Assembly: GCA_016934515.1 (NCBI GenBank) | Contig: JAFGSR010000020.1 | Location: 1 to 43,490, forward strand | DNA from: Sedimentisphaerales bacterium | GTDB lineage: Bacteria; Planctomycetota; Phycisphaerae; Sedimentisphaerales; SM23-30 | Reading direction: 5' to 3' | DNA: 43,490 nt | Shown: positions 1 to 8,639 of the stretch, one piece after another | Numbering within the stretch: the stretch's first letter is position 1 | How the letters are laid out: each line of letters starts with the position of its first letter | Made by a program: the position numbers and the translations under genes | The notes under the pieces: model-generated | What the model was told of the DNA's origin: nothing | Database searches by the model: none | What the model saw: the letters and a program-made list of their open reading frames with translations, nothing else

Positions 1-90
1 GGCGATTTTTACCGAATTCCCGGGAATATGAGAAATCGCCAGAGCTCAGCACCGCCGCCTGAGCAAACTTTTGACGCAGGCATCAAATAA
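1..90 (+). CDS. C-terminal end of an unidentified protein (partial, runs off left edge)
   Basis: Frame 1 is open from the first base for 29 codons and closes with TAA at 88-90. The encoded tail is polar, with a PPP stretch, and has no recognisable domain. The 5' part lies outside the window. An inverted repeat (GGCGATTT at 1-8, AAATCGCC at 33-40) overlaps it. Such a short open stretch could be chance, so this is a weak call that the upstream sequence would settle. Confidence 0.35.
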   Translation, partial: GDFYRIPGNMRNRQSSAPPPEQTFDAGIK

Positions 91-173
91 GAACAATATT
101 AACATTTTTTGTTCCTGCCTATTTTGGGGGTATATAACAATGGTGGAATATGTATTTACCAAAGGAGTATGGG

Positions 174-3100
174 ATGTCAGCAAAAGCATTTAGGCTTTTT
201 TTAGTTTTATTTATAAGTTTTGGAATTGTTCAGTCGGCAACAGCGGTGCTTGAAATTGAAGCAACCGCTGAACATTTTATCAGGGAAATAGATCCCAATA
301 CTATCTGTGACAATGATGGTATAAGCGTGTGGTCAACCGCCAAGGGGGATAGGCGTTATGGTCTTATCGAGTTTGATGTAAGCTCGTTGGCCGGTAATAC
401 TATTGCCGGCGCTACCCTGCAGTTGTATTCAGCGGTACATCAATGGTCAGATTATCACTCTGCGATAAAGCAAACAAGCTATGTTATTGACTGCTCGAGC
501 GGGAGTCCTTTGAGTTCTCTGGACTGGATCACATATATGGCCCAGAAGGACGCCGGCAAAGAGATACTGGAAACTCTGGGGAGCTATGATCTGCCGGCCG
601 CCGATGGAGATCCCGCGCAGCAGAATGCATACGTCGAAAGTAACGCCAGTGAAGCGGATCTGGTTTTGATTCAAACAGCGGTTGACGGCGATGGTAAATT
701 TTGTGTGGTGCTGATAGCTGACGAGAGCGGCGCTTATGGACAATCGTGGGGAGATGGAAAAGGTAATTGGTCCGGCCTGGTTGCGAAACTGGTTATTCAA
801 CCCAATCCTGCTATTTACGATTTTGAGTCGGTCAGCGACGTCTTTGTCCGTCAAACTTTTCCGGATCTTACTTACGAAGATGACGGTATCAGCATCTGGT
901 CCAGTGTCTCGCCTGATGGTGGAAAGCGATATGGATTGGTGGAATTCGACCTGAGCAGTTTGACAGGTGAAGAAGTCGCCGTGGCAACCCTGCAGTTGTA
1001 CTCGGCGGTGCATAGCTGGTCTGATTATTTCACACCGATTAAACAAAGCGCCTATATTATTGATTGCTCAAGCGGAACAGGGTTAAGTTCGCTGACCTGG
1101 AATAGTTATATGTCGGAAAAAGATACCGGCAAAGTAACTCTGGAGACGCTGGGCAGTTATGATCTTCCCGCGGCCGATACTGATCCCTCTCAACAGAATG
1201 CCTATGTTGACAGTGTAGCCAATGCCGCGGATCTGTCCCTGATTCAATCGGTGATAGACGGAGACGGCAAATTATGCGTGGTGTTTATTGCCGAGGAGGA
1301 CGGCACCAACTATGGTCAATCATGGGGCGATGTCGTTTTGATGGGTCTTGCCCCTAATTTACAAATTCAGGTGCTCAGCGAACTGTCGTATTCCCCCACG
1401 CCGTCCGACGGATGTGTATCAGTGGCTCGAAATGCGAGCATGACCTGGCAGCCGGGCATAGATGCAATATCACATAATATCTATTTGGGTACGAGCTATG
1501 AACAAGTTCTAAATGCCGGTGACCCTTTCACTTTGCCGGGACGGGGGAATCAGTTGCTGGGTAACGAAGCCTATACTCCTCCGGTTCCTTTTGACTATGA
1601 TACCACCTATTTTTGGCGTATCGACGAGGTAAGCAACGCGGGCACCACCAAAGGTATGATATGGAGATTCAGCACCATTTCCGGCAAAGCTGCATTACCC
1701 TATCCTGCCGATGGTGCTTATGTGGTGAAGCGTGATCCGGTTTTAAGCTGGACGGCCGGGGTTGATGCCGAAACCCATCATATTTACCTTGGCACTGATT
1801 ATGCCGAGGTTGAAGCAGCGGTGGATCCTAATGTTTATCCCGGCCGGGGCAGTAAGTTGCTGGGTGATGAGAGCTATTCGGTTGAAACATTATTAGATCC
1901 CAATAGGTTTTATTACTGGCGTATCGACGAGGTTAATCCCACGGATACGGCTATGGGAAACATCTGGAGATTTCAGGCCACGGGGAGCGACCCAAGTACA
2001 TGCGACGGGCTTTGGGCGATGGATTTTGGCAAAGTGTCTGATTATAATCAAGATTGTATTATTGATCTTTTTGATCTGAGTTATCTGACTGGCTTATGGT
2101 TAAATCCCCTTAATTTGAATGATTATAGTATGTTGGCTGACGATTGGAATCGATGCAATAATCCCACGGACCCGAATTGTGAAAAACCCTGGCGGAAGTT
2201 GGTAGTTAATTGCCTGGATACTCTGATTGCGCACGGTACGGATGTTTATGGCGCTGTCCATACTCCGCTGTTGATGGCGGTGATTGATGTGAACACGCTT
2301 ATATCGCCGGAGAATCCACTTTTACTCGACAGTGTGGCCCGTCTCGAACCCGGCCGACTTCATCGTCGGGCTGAAAGAGGATCCAACCTATGGTATGATC
2401 AAGCCACGGTTCGCGCCATGTATCTCGTTTCGCAACTTGTAGGCGATACCAAGTACGCTGACGCTGCGGACGCTTATATGGCCTATACCCTTCAGTATTG
2501 TCACAAGGCGGATGATTTTGCCAACGTCTATCGTAACGGTATGTTGAGTTGGGGCACACATATTTATTGGGACTGTTACGAAGACTGCCCCGGCGGTGAC
2601 GGTGGGGGCAACGGGCCCCATGAAATTCTGGTCTATCATCCTGAATGGGCGGATTTGTATCGTCTCAACGCCGCAGCCGTAACGACCCTGGTGGACGGAA
2701 TCTGGCAATATCATGTCTGGGACAAAGTCAACGGTTGCCACAATCGCCACGACGACGGCGGCGCCGGTTGTGATTTTGCTTTTTCGGGCGGTTCCTTTGC
2801 CATGGCGTTTGCCTATATGTATAGCGTTACGGGCCAGCAACATTATCTGGATAAGGCATTGCTTGTTACCGATTGGCATTGGCAGCACCGTGATCCCGTT
2901 ACCGGGCTGGTCCCCGATGCTCCGGCTCTTACGGACCGTTATGACGGAACTCACTGCATGACCTCCACGATTGGTCCGCATGTTTCCCAACTGTTGCGTT
3001 GCTATGAGCTGACCGGGGTGGATCATTTTCGGGATGTTGCCATCAGCTACGTCAAGGCCTATGATAATTACGCCTGGGACGATTCGGCTCGTAATTATTG

Positions 3101-3662
3101 GGCGATGCTGGAGTTGGACGGCACGCCGGTACCGGAACAGCAGGCGAGTGGTTTCTATGACCAATGGGCACCTTACGGCTACGTCGATGTTTGGCGAACG
3201 ACAATTTACTCCTATGAATTTCCCCTGGTTGCCGCCCAAGCTGCTATATTCGCTTACGAGCAGTCGGACTACGGCAGCGGTCGCGACCCTCAACTTCTCA
3301 CCATTGCCGAGCATTGGGCCGAGTTAATCGAGAATAATCTCCCGCCTTACGTTGGGCGAAGATGGAAGGAAGATCTTGAAGCCGAGATGCCCGATGTGCT
3401 TCTTACCGAGGGGACGTATGCCGAAAACTATGGCAGGACAATTTCCTTCTTTGTACACCTGTATCGTGCCACCGGGAATGATCATTATCTAAGCGTAGCC
3501 CAGGACGTCGCCACCGAAGCTGTTCAGAAACTCTACAAAAACGGTTTGTTCAAAGGTCACCCCGCCAAACCCTACTACGAAGCAACCAACGGCGTGGGTT
3601 TCTTTTTGTATTCTCTTTTAGAACTTGATCAGCCGGATAGTCAGAGTAAAGGGGCATTTTGA
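174..3662 (+). CDS. Large exported multidomain protein with DNRLRE-like repeats, Fn3-like repeats, dockerin-like segment and an alpha/alpha-barrel-like catalytic region
   Basis: Start chosen at the ATG at 174 because AAAGGAG lies six bases upstream and the product then opens with a clean signal peptide (MSAKAFRLF..., cleaved near SATA); the in-frame ATG at 150 has no such support. In order: two near-duplicate beta-rich repeats of about 180 residues (about 253-790 and 820-1370), each with DDGIS/NDGIS-W-S and RYGL(I/V)EFD, as in DNRLRE/CBM96-like modules; two Fn3-like repeats ending in WRIDEV (about 1375-1990); an Asp-rich dockerin-like segment (DYNQDCIIDLFDL, about 2035-2160); then about 480 residues rich in helices, aromatic residues and His-Asp pairs (HDDGGAGCDFAF), resembling six-hairpin (alpha/alpha)6 sugar-active enzymes or lyases. 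Catalytic family not identified. Likely outside the inner membrane, acting on polysaccharide. Known: such mosaics are common in Planctomycetota. Inferred: the enzymatic role. Confidence 0.75.
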   Translation: MSAKAFRLFLVLFISFGIVQSATAVLEIEATAEHFIREIDPNTICDNDGISVWSTAKGDRRYGLIEFDVSSLAGNTIAGATLQLYSAVHQWSDYHSAIKQTSYVIDCSSGSPLSSLDWITYMAQKDAGKEILETLGSYDLPAADGDPAQQNAYVESNASEADLVLIQTAVDGDGKFCVVLIADESGAYGQSWGDGKGNWSGLVAKLVIQPNPAIYDFESVSDVFVRQTFPDLTYEDDGISIWSSVSPDGGKRYGLVEFDLSSLTGEEVAVATLQLYSAVHSWSDYFTPIKQSAYIIDCSSGTGLSSLTWNSYMSEKDTGKVTLETLGSYDLPAADTDPSQQNAYVDSVANAADLSLIQSVIDGDGKLCVVFIAEEDGTNYGQSWGDVVLMGLAPNLQIQVLSELSYSPTPSDGCVSVARNASMTWQPGIDAISHNIYLGTSYEQVLNAGDPFTLPGRGNQLLGNEAYTPPVPFDYDTTYFWRIDEVSNAGTTKGMIWRFSTISGKAALPYPADGAYVVKRDPVLSWTAGVDAETHHIYLGTDYAEVEAAVDPNVYPGRGSKLLGDESYSVETLLDPNRFYYWRIDEVNPTDTAMGNIWRFQATGSDPSTCDGLWAMDFGKVSDYNQDCIIDLFDLSYLTGLWLNPLNLNDYSMLADDWNRCNNPTDPNCEKPWRKLVVNCLDTLIAHGTDVYGAVHTPLLMAVIDVNTLISPENPLLLDSVARLEPGRLHRRAERGSNLWYDQATVRAMYLVSQLVGDTKYADAADAYMAYTLQYCHKADDFANVYRNGMLSWGTHIYWDCYEDCPGGDGGGNGPHEILVYHPEWADLYRLNAAAVTTLVDGIWQYHVWDKVNGCHNRHDDGGAGCDFAFSGGSFAMAFAYMYSVTGQQHYLDKALLVTDWHWQHRDPVTGLVPDAPALTDRYDGTHCMTSTIGPHVSQLLRCYELTGVDHFRDVAISYVKAYDNYAWDDSARNYWAMLELDGTPVPEQQASGFYDQWAPYGYVDVWRTTIYSYEFPLVAAQAAIFAYEQSDYGSGRDPQLLTIAEHWAELIENNLPPYVGRRWKEDLEAEMPDVLLTEGTYAENYGRTISFFVHLYRATGNDHYLSVAQDVATEAVQKLYKNGLFKGHPAKPYYEATNGVGFFLYSLLELDQPDSQSKGAF

Positions 3663-3822
3663 ACAATATCTTACAAAGACAAGCCGCGCACCACTTTGCG
3701 CACCAACTATGTTCTATTGACCTACTATTCAACTACTATTGGACTACTATTTCAATCATAAGTCCTTATTATGCCGTTGTAAAGCATTGTCAATCCAGTA
3801 GTTATAAGACAGGGATTCATTT

Positions 3823-3863
3823 TTCTAATCCGTAGGTCAGGGGTTCGAATCCCTTCGGGCGTG
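3823..3863 (+). other. tRNA 3' fragment (tRNA-Arg(UCU)-like), probable attachment-site remnant
   Basis: The sequence reads as the 3' half of a tRNA: an anticodon-loop remnant TTCTAA, then a T-arm with stem AGGGG/CCCTT (3839-3843 and 3851-3855, one G-T pair) around the loop TTCGAAT, then an acceptor strand CGGGCGT and discriminator G. No matching 5' acceptor or D-arm precedes it, so it is not a functional tRNA. It lies 15 bases from the end of an integrase remnant, the usual geometry of a tRNA-targeted integration site. Confidence 0.7.
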
Positions 3864-3877
3864 TTTCATAAGTTCTC

Positions 3878-4133
3878 TTAAATAAGGCATTTATGTTTTT
3901 TACCTTTTTTCTTTTGACCCTCAAAACTGCCTGTGTCACAAAAGTGTGACAAATTCTGCATAAGACCTTGCTCAGACGCCTTTCTGGTCTGCTCCAAAAT
4001 GTCGTCAGCCATTTCCAGATAAAATCCATGGGTAGTCGAAATTTGGACATGTCCTGCTATTTTCATAACATGGTATTGTACTGATTCCCTGGGCGATCAA
4101 GTTACTCAAGGCTGTTATTCTTAGATCATGGAA
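3878..4133 (-). pseudogene. Tyrosine recombinase/integrase remnant (C-terminal part, frameshifted)
   Basis: Read leftward from 4133 the frame gives FHDLRITALSNLIAQGIST, which carries the HDLR box of tyrosine recombinases (catalytic His and Arg at 4130-4119). A TAG lies directly upstream, so the N-terminal half is gone. Near 4070-4080 the frame must shift by one; the other frame continues HVMKIAGHVQISTT then FYLEMADD, which supplies the conserved GH and the nucleophile Tyr. The open reading frame with ATG at 4066 covers only the distal part. The gene points at the tRNA fragment, typical of int beside att. Truncation plus frameshift make it inactive. Family assignment is from motif spacing. Confidence 0.7.
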
Positions 4134-4250
4134 CTAAGGCGAAACCTCATAAAAGCATAGTAAAGGTTGTTTTGTTTCCAAAAATTGCTTAAAGTAAGCG
4201 GTGAATAAATATGCTTTAATATGTACCTGTTGATTAAAGGAGTTTTAGTT
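4134..4250 (+). promoter_or_regulatory. Leader/promoter region of the ABC importer operon
   Basis: This AT-rich stretch precedes the lipoprotein gene. It contains an 8-bp inverted pair, AAAGCATA (4152-4159) and TATGCTTT (4210-4217), which could be operator half-sites or a long hairpin. I see no confident -35/-10 pair. AAAGGAG lies just upstream of the ATG at 4251. Confidence 0.3.
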
Positions 4251-5702
4251 ATGAGGTTGACTTTTAAATTAGCAGTCTCGGTAAAAATAGTTCTGGTAAT
4301 GTGTTTTTCCCTATTCATTGTTTCATGCGGTAAAAAAGAGCAGGATGTATCCGGTAAACAAGCAGCAACGGATGAAGCTGTAATTCAGGCTCAGCAAGCG
4401 GCTGGTGTGAATGGTTTTAGCTGGGATATGGCAAAAGGAGCGAAAATAAAAGTTTTGCTCAACCAGCACATGTACGCAGAAGCAATCATCAAAAAAATTG
4501 CTGACTTCACGCAAAAAACCGGTATCGAAGTCGATTACGCAATTACGCCGGAAGAAAATTATTTCGATAAGGTTACTACCTCTCTGAACAGCCGAAGCGG
4601 CGACCCGGATATCTTCATGACCGGTGCTTATCAGATATGGGAATACGGCGCGGCAAATTTCATACAGGATTTAACCCCGTTTATAGAAGATTCGAACCTG
4701 ACCGGGCCTGATTACGATATTGCTGATTTTTATGAAGGTGTTCTTGGTGCATGCAGGTGGGATCTGATTCCGGGCCATAAAACAGGTGCGGGGCCTTACT
4801 GGGGACTTCCTTTGGGATTTGAAATATATTCGCTGGCTTACAATAAAAAAGTGTTTGCAGATCGAGGCTTGGCCGTACCGAAAACCATGGAAGAGCTAAT
4901 TGAAATTTGCGAAAAACTCAAAGAATTTGACGGCAGAGGTACATATCCAATCGCTTTTCGAGGGTCCAGGAACTGGGCAACAATCCATCCCGGATATATG
5001 AGTACATTCGCAAATTACGGGGCACAGGATTTCGTGATAGAAAACTGCAAACTCGTTTCAAAAGTAAATTCGCCCGAATCCGTAAAAATGACCGAAGACT
5101 GGGTCAAACTAATCAAAGTAGGCGGCTCACCTTCATGGTCCAGCTACACATGGTATCAGGCCGGTGCGGACCTTGGCGCGGGAAAGGCGGCGATGCTTTT
5201 TGACGCAGATATTAACGGCATTCACCAGAACTGGAAAGGCGCTTCCAAGGAAACAGGTAACATCGCCTGGGCGGTCATGCCATTACCTGCCGGACAACAG
5301 ACTCTTAACTCCAACCTCTGGACATGGGCATTAGCAATGAACAAATCGTCCAAAAACAAATTAGCCGCGTGGCTGTTCATGCAATACTTTACCGGTAAGG
5401 AATATGCTTTGTGGGCTTCGCTTGAGATGAAAAGTGTTGACCCTGCCCGGGCGAGCGTTTGGGAAAATTCTGAGTTTAAGAAAATGATGTCGCAGCAAAG
5501 CGGGTATCTTGAAACTTTCAAGGCGACAATCAATGGTACAAGAATATTGTTTACGCCTCAGCCCCATTTTTTTGAGACTACTACCGAATGGGCTGCGACT
5601 TTGCAGAAAATCGTTGCCGGTCAATACGATTCTGTTCAGCAGGGAATGGATGAACTGAAGGAAAAGATGGACGAAGCCGTCGAATATTTGAAAACAGAAT
5701 AG
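4251..5702 (+). CDS. ABC importer extracellular solute-binding lipoprotein (family 1, carbohydrate type)
   Basis: Binds a sugar or related solute outside the inner membrane and delivers it to the permeases encoded next. Start set at 4251, ten codons inside the longest frame, because AAAGGAG precedes it by eight bases and the product then begins with a basic N-terminus, a hydrophobic stretch and the lipobox IVSC, cleaved before Cys by signal peptidase II. Mature length of about 460 residues and the overall pattern (YAITPEENYFDK, GDPDIFMTG, YWGLPLGFEIYSLAYNKKVF) fit family 1 binding proteins of the MalE/UgpB type. First gene of a five-gene operon; the permease starts 11 bases after the stop. 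The substrate cannot be read from sequence. Confidence 0.9.
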   Translation: MRLTFKLAVSVKIVLVMCFSLFIVSCGKKEQDVSGKQAATDEAVIQAQQAAGVNGFSWDMAKGAKIKVLLNQHMYAEAIIKKIADFTQKTGIEVDYAITPEENYFDKVTTSLNSRSGDPDIFMTGAYQIWEYGAANFIQDLTPFIEDSNLTGPDYDIADFYEGVLGACRWDLIPGHKTGAGPYWGLPLGFEIYSLAYNKKVFADRGLAVPKTMEELIEICEKLKEFDGRGTYPIAFRGSRNWATIHPGYMSTFANYGAQDFVIENCKLVSKVNSPESVKMTEDWVKLIKVGGSPSWSSYTWYQAGADLGAGKAAMLFDADINGIHQNWKGASKETGNIAWAVMPLPAGQQTLNSNLWTWALAMNKSSKNKLAAWLFMQYFTGKEYALWASLEMKSVDPARASVWENSEFKKMMSQQSGYLETFKATINGTRILFTPQPHFFETTTEWAATLQKIVAGQYDSVQQGMDELKEKMDEAVEYLKTE

Positions 5703-5712
5703 CCCGCCAGTT

Positions 5713-6651
5713 ATGAAAACACAGATGCCCAAAGCTGCTGATAAAGCAACAATAAATAGTAAATATTTGAAGGTGCCGTTTCTTGTGAGGGCCCGCCCTT
5801 ACTTTATTATGGCACCGGCGCTTTTAATCACCATCGGTATTTTTTATCCATTCGTAGCGGCAATTTATTATTCTCTTACCAATTATTCTTTCCGGTCCGA
5901 GACGTATAATTTCGTGGGATTGAAAAACTGGATCAAGATGGCGACTTCGCCGGAGTTCTGGCATGCAATATTAGTAACAGGGAAATACGCACTTGCAACA
6001 ACTGGTTCTGAAATGCTGTTGGGGCTGGGTATTGCTCTTCTTTTAAGTAAAAATAATTTTTTTACCAAAATCCTTAAGGTTGTTCTGATATTTCCGCTGA
6101 TGGTCGCTCCGGTTATCGCAACTTTGATTTGGCAGCTGATGACAAATAATTCGGTGGGTATTCTGGAAAAATTCCTGAATCTGTTCGGGATTTACAATTT
6201 TCCCTGGGCTTCATCGGCAAAAACCGCACTTTTTACCGCTACGGTAATCGATATGTGGGTCTATACACCGTTTGTGATAATCCTAATCCTGGCGGGCATA
6301 CAATCGCTGCCGAAGTCACCTTTCGAGGCGGCAAGAATCGATGGCGGTTCGGCATGGTTCACATTTAAAAATCTAACCCTGCCCATGCTGAAACCCTATA
6401 TGTATATCGCTCTTATCTTCAGGCTGATGGCATCGTTGCAGGAATTTGCGATTATTTTCGCCCTGACCAAGGGCGGTCCCGGCGATACGCTAATGAATCT
6501 ATCAATTACCGGTTACACTACCGGTTTTGCATTTTTGAAATTCGGTCAATCCCTGCCCTACGTGCTGACTCTGTGGCTGATAATTTATTTCATCAGTAGA
6601 AAACTCGTCAGCAAATGGTTATTAGTACAAAAAACGGCGGCAGGTAATTAG
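5713..6651 (+). CDS. ABC importer permease, MalF/UgpA type
   Basis: Inner-membrane channel subunit. After a polar N-terminus of about 28 residues there are about six hydrophobic segments. The ATPase-docking EAA loop is present as EAARIDGGSAWFTFKNLTLP, about 100 residues from the C-terminus. Length of 312 fits the family (about 300). It lies 11 bases after the binding-protein gene and ten before the second permease, so the genes are co-transcribed. It should pair with the downstream MalG-type protein. Confidence 0.92.
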   Translation: MKTQMPKAADKATINSKYLKVPFLVRARPYFIMAPALLITIGIFYPFVAAIYYSLTNYSFRSETYNFVGLKNWIKMATSPEFWHAILVTGKYALATTGSEMLLGLGIALLLSKNNFFTKILKVVLIFPLMVAPVIATLIWQLMTNNSVGILEKFLNLFGIYNFPWASSAKTALFTATVIDMWVYTPFVIILILAGIQSLPKSPFEAARIDGGSAWFTFKNLTLPMLKPYMYIALIFRLMASLQEFAIIFALTKGGPGDTLMNLSITGYTTGFAFLKFGQSLPYVLTLWLIIYFISRKLVSKWLLVQKTAAGN

Positions 6652-6661
6652 AAGGCACAAA

Positions 6662-7489
6662 ATGAATTTAAAACTTAAACGTATCTGCGGCGCAAGCGTA
6701 AGAAATACACTGTTAGCTCTTTACGCTGTCTTTGCACTGTTCCCGATTTTCTGGATGATACTGATTACATTCAAAACCGATGCGGAGATGTACACAACTA
6801 CATTCATTTTCCACCCAACGCTGCACAACTATGAAGAGGTGTTGCTCAGGACGGATTATTTTTGGGCATTTCTTGATAATATAATAGTTAGCAGTTTGGC
6901 TGTAGTAGTTTCGGTGCTTGCCGGTGTTCCGGCAGCCTATGCGCTGGCAAGATACAAATTCCGCGGGAAAGAAGATTTAGCTTTCACTATCCTGTCTTTT
7001 AAGTTCGCACCTGAAATCCTGGTCATCCTCCCGTTGTTTATGATTTATCAGAAATTAGGGATATTCGATACTTACTTCGGCCTTATTTGGGTGTATCAGC
7101 TTATTACGATGCCTTTGATTATCTGGGTAGTCAGAGGTTATTTCGAAGATGTCAACATCGAGATAGAACAAGCCGCTCAGCTTGACGGCTATCCGTGGTA
7201 TAGTGTTTTTCTGAAGATACTGCTGCCCTTAATCAAACCCGGTCTTGTAGCAGCAGCACTACTATCATTCATATTTGCTTGGAACAGTTTTACCTTTCCG
7301 CTACTGTTGAGTGGATTCAAAATCGAAACTGTAACGGTAGCTTCCCTGAAATATATTGCATCCGATACGGTGCATTACGGCCAAATGGCTGTGGCTGCCA
7401 CCGTAGCGGTAATACCCGAAGTGGTTCTTGCTCTGCTAATTCAAAAGCATCTTGTCCGAGGCCTTAGTTTCGGGGCAGTTAAAGGATAA
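6662..7489 (+). CDS. ABC importer permease, MalG/UgpE type
   Basis: Second channel subunit, 275 residues, with an N-terminal anchor (LLALYAVFALFPIFWMIL) and about five more membrane segments. The EAA loop reads EQAAQLDGYPWYSVFLKILLP. The motif FPIFWMILITFKTD is typical of MalG-like proteins. The stop TAA at 7487-7489 sits ten bases before the ATPase start chosen here. Confidence 0.92.
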   Translation: MNLKLKRICGASVRNTLLALYAVFALFPIFWMILITFKTDAEMYTTTFIFHPTLHNYEEVLLRTDYFWAFLDNIIVSSLAVVVSVLAGVPAAYALARYKFRGKEDLAFTILSFKFAPEILVILPLFMIYQKLGIFDTYFGLIWVYQLITMPLIIWVVRGYFEDVNIEIEQAAQLDGYPWYSVFLKILLPLIKPGLVAAALLSFIFAWNSFTFPLLLSGFKIETVTVASLKYIASDTVHYGQMAVAATVAVIPEVVLALLIQKHLVRGLSFGAVKG

Positions 7490-7499
7490 AAAAGTTGTT

Positions 7500-8639
7500 A
7501 TGGCTCAGATCGAACTTAACAATATAACGAAAAAATTCAAACGGACTGTCGCACTGGAAAACTTAAGTCTTGCCGTCAAAGATAAGGAATTTTTCGTTCT
7601 GTTCGGTCCGGCCGGAGCGGGTAAAACAACAATTCTCAAGACCATTGCCGGTTTGGAATTTCCCGATGCCGGTTGCGTCAAAATAAACGACGATATTGTA
7701 AATCTTGTTGAGCCTGCCAGAAGAAATGTATCGATGGTGTTCGAAAATTACGCTTTATATCCGCATTTTACGGTGTATGATAACATCGCGTCTCCGATGA
7801 GAAGTCCGCTCTATAAAAAAGACGAAGAGTTCATCAAAAAGGAAGTCTATCGTGTTGCGACTATGATGAAAATTGACGATTTGATGGATCGCTTGCCCAG
7901 TCAGATAAGTAACGGCCAGAAACAACGTGTTGCCATAGGCAGATGCCTCGTAAGGCAGCCAAACGTATTTTTGATGGATGAACCACTGGCCCATCTGGAC
8001 GCAAAACTAAGGCATTTTATGCGTGCCGAGCTGAAGGAAATGCAATCCAGCTTCGATACAACAATAATTTATGTAACTCACGATTATCTCGAAGCTCTTA
8101 GCTTAGGCGACAGAATCGGCGTAATAAACGAGGGGAAAATCGAACAGATTGGCACCGCTGACGAAGTTTATTACACCCCTGCCAACCAATTTGTAGCAAA
8201 ATTGTTCGGCGAACCCGAAATAAATTTATTCGGCGCAGATATAATAGAAGAGGTCGGCAAAATAAAATTGAAATTCCTCGACCAAAAACACCTGTTCAGC
8301 GTCGAAGATGATGTCGCTGCCGCTTTGTCTGCTTGCGAACACAGCGTTGTGAAAATGGGTATAAGAGGCACTTGCATTTCATACAGCCTAAGCAAAGAAG
8401 ACGATGAATTTATACACGGCACAATATACAGCCTTGAGCCGATAGGCAATAAATCGATACTAATAGTTGATATCGCCGGCCAGCAGATACGCCTGCTCGC
8501 TCCGAATGATTTTTATGCCGATCTCGATTCGGATATATATATCAAAATGAATCTGAAAAACGCCCTGTTCTTCGACAAAGACGACGAAACTTTCATTATC
8601 AGGCATAACCAAAAACACTATATCGAAAAAACTTTGTAA
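7500..8639 (+). CDS. ABC importer ATPase, first of two (MalK/UgpC type, divergent signature)
   Basis: Nucleotide-binding subunit. Start at 7500 (MAQIELNNITKKF) rather than 7452, because the upstream part overlaps the permease gene and the domain begins here; a purine-rich AAAGGA lies upstream. Walker A GPAGAGKTT, Walker B VFLMDEP, H-loop VTHD and a C-terminal regulatory beta domain of about 130 residues are present. Two departures: the ABC signature is ISNGQKQR rather than LSGGQ, and the Q-loop position reads FENYALYP where the family normally has FQ. It ends in TAATG, its stop overlapping the start of the second ATPase by one base, which suggests translational coupling and a heterodimer. Confidence 0.9.
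   Translation: MAQIELNNITKKFKRTVALENLSLAVKDKEFFVLFGPAGAGKTTILKTIAGLEFPDAGCVKINDDIVNLVEPARRNVSMVFENYALYPHFTVYDNIASPMRSPLYKKDEEFIKKEVYRVATMMKIDDLMDRLPSQISNGQKQRVAIGRCLVRQPNVFLMDEPLAHLDAKLRHFMRAELKEMQSSFDTTIIYVTHDYLEALSLGDRIGVINEGKIEQIGTADEVYYTPANQFVAKLFGEPEINLFGADIIEEVGKIKLKFLDQKHLFSVEDDVAAALSACEHSVVKMGIRGTCISYSLSKEDDEFIHGTIYSLEPIGNKSILIVDIAGQQIRLLAPNDFYADLDSDIYIKMNLKNALFFDKDDETFIIRHNQKHYIEKTL

Noticed and set aside
3817..4050. A 77-codon minus-strand frame ending RPKGFEPLTYGLEK
   Set aside because: That ending is the well-known mistranslation of a tRNA 3' end, and the rest is the wrong frame of the integrase remnant.
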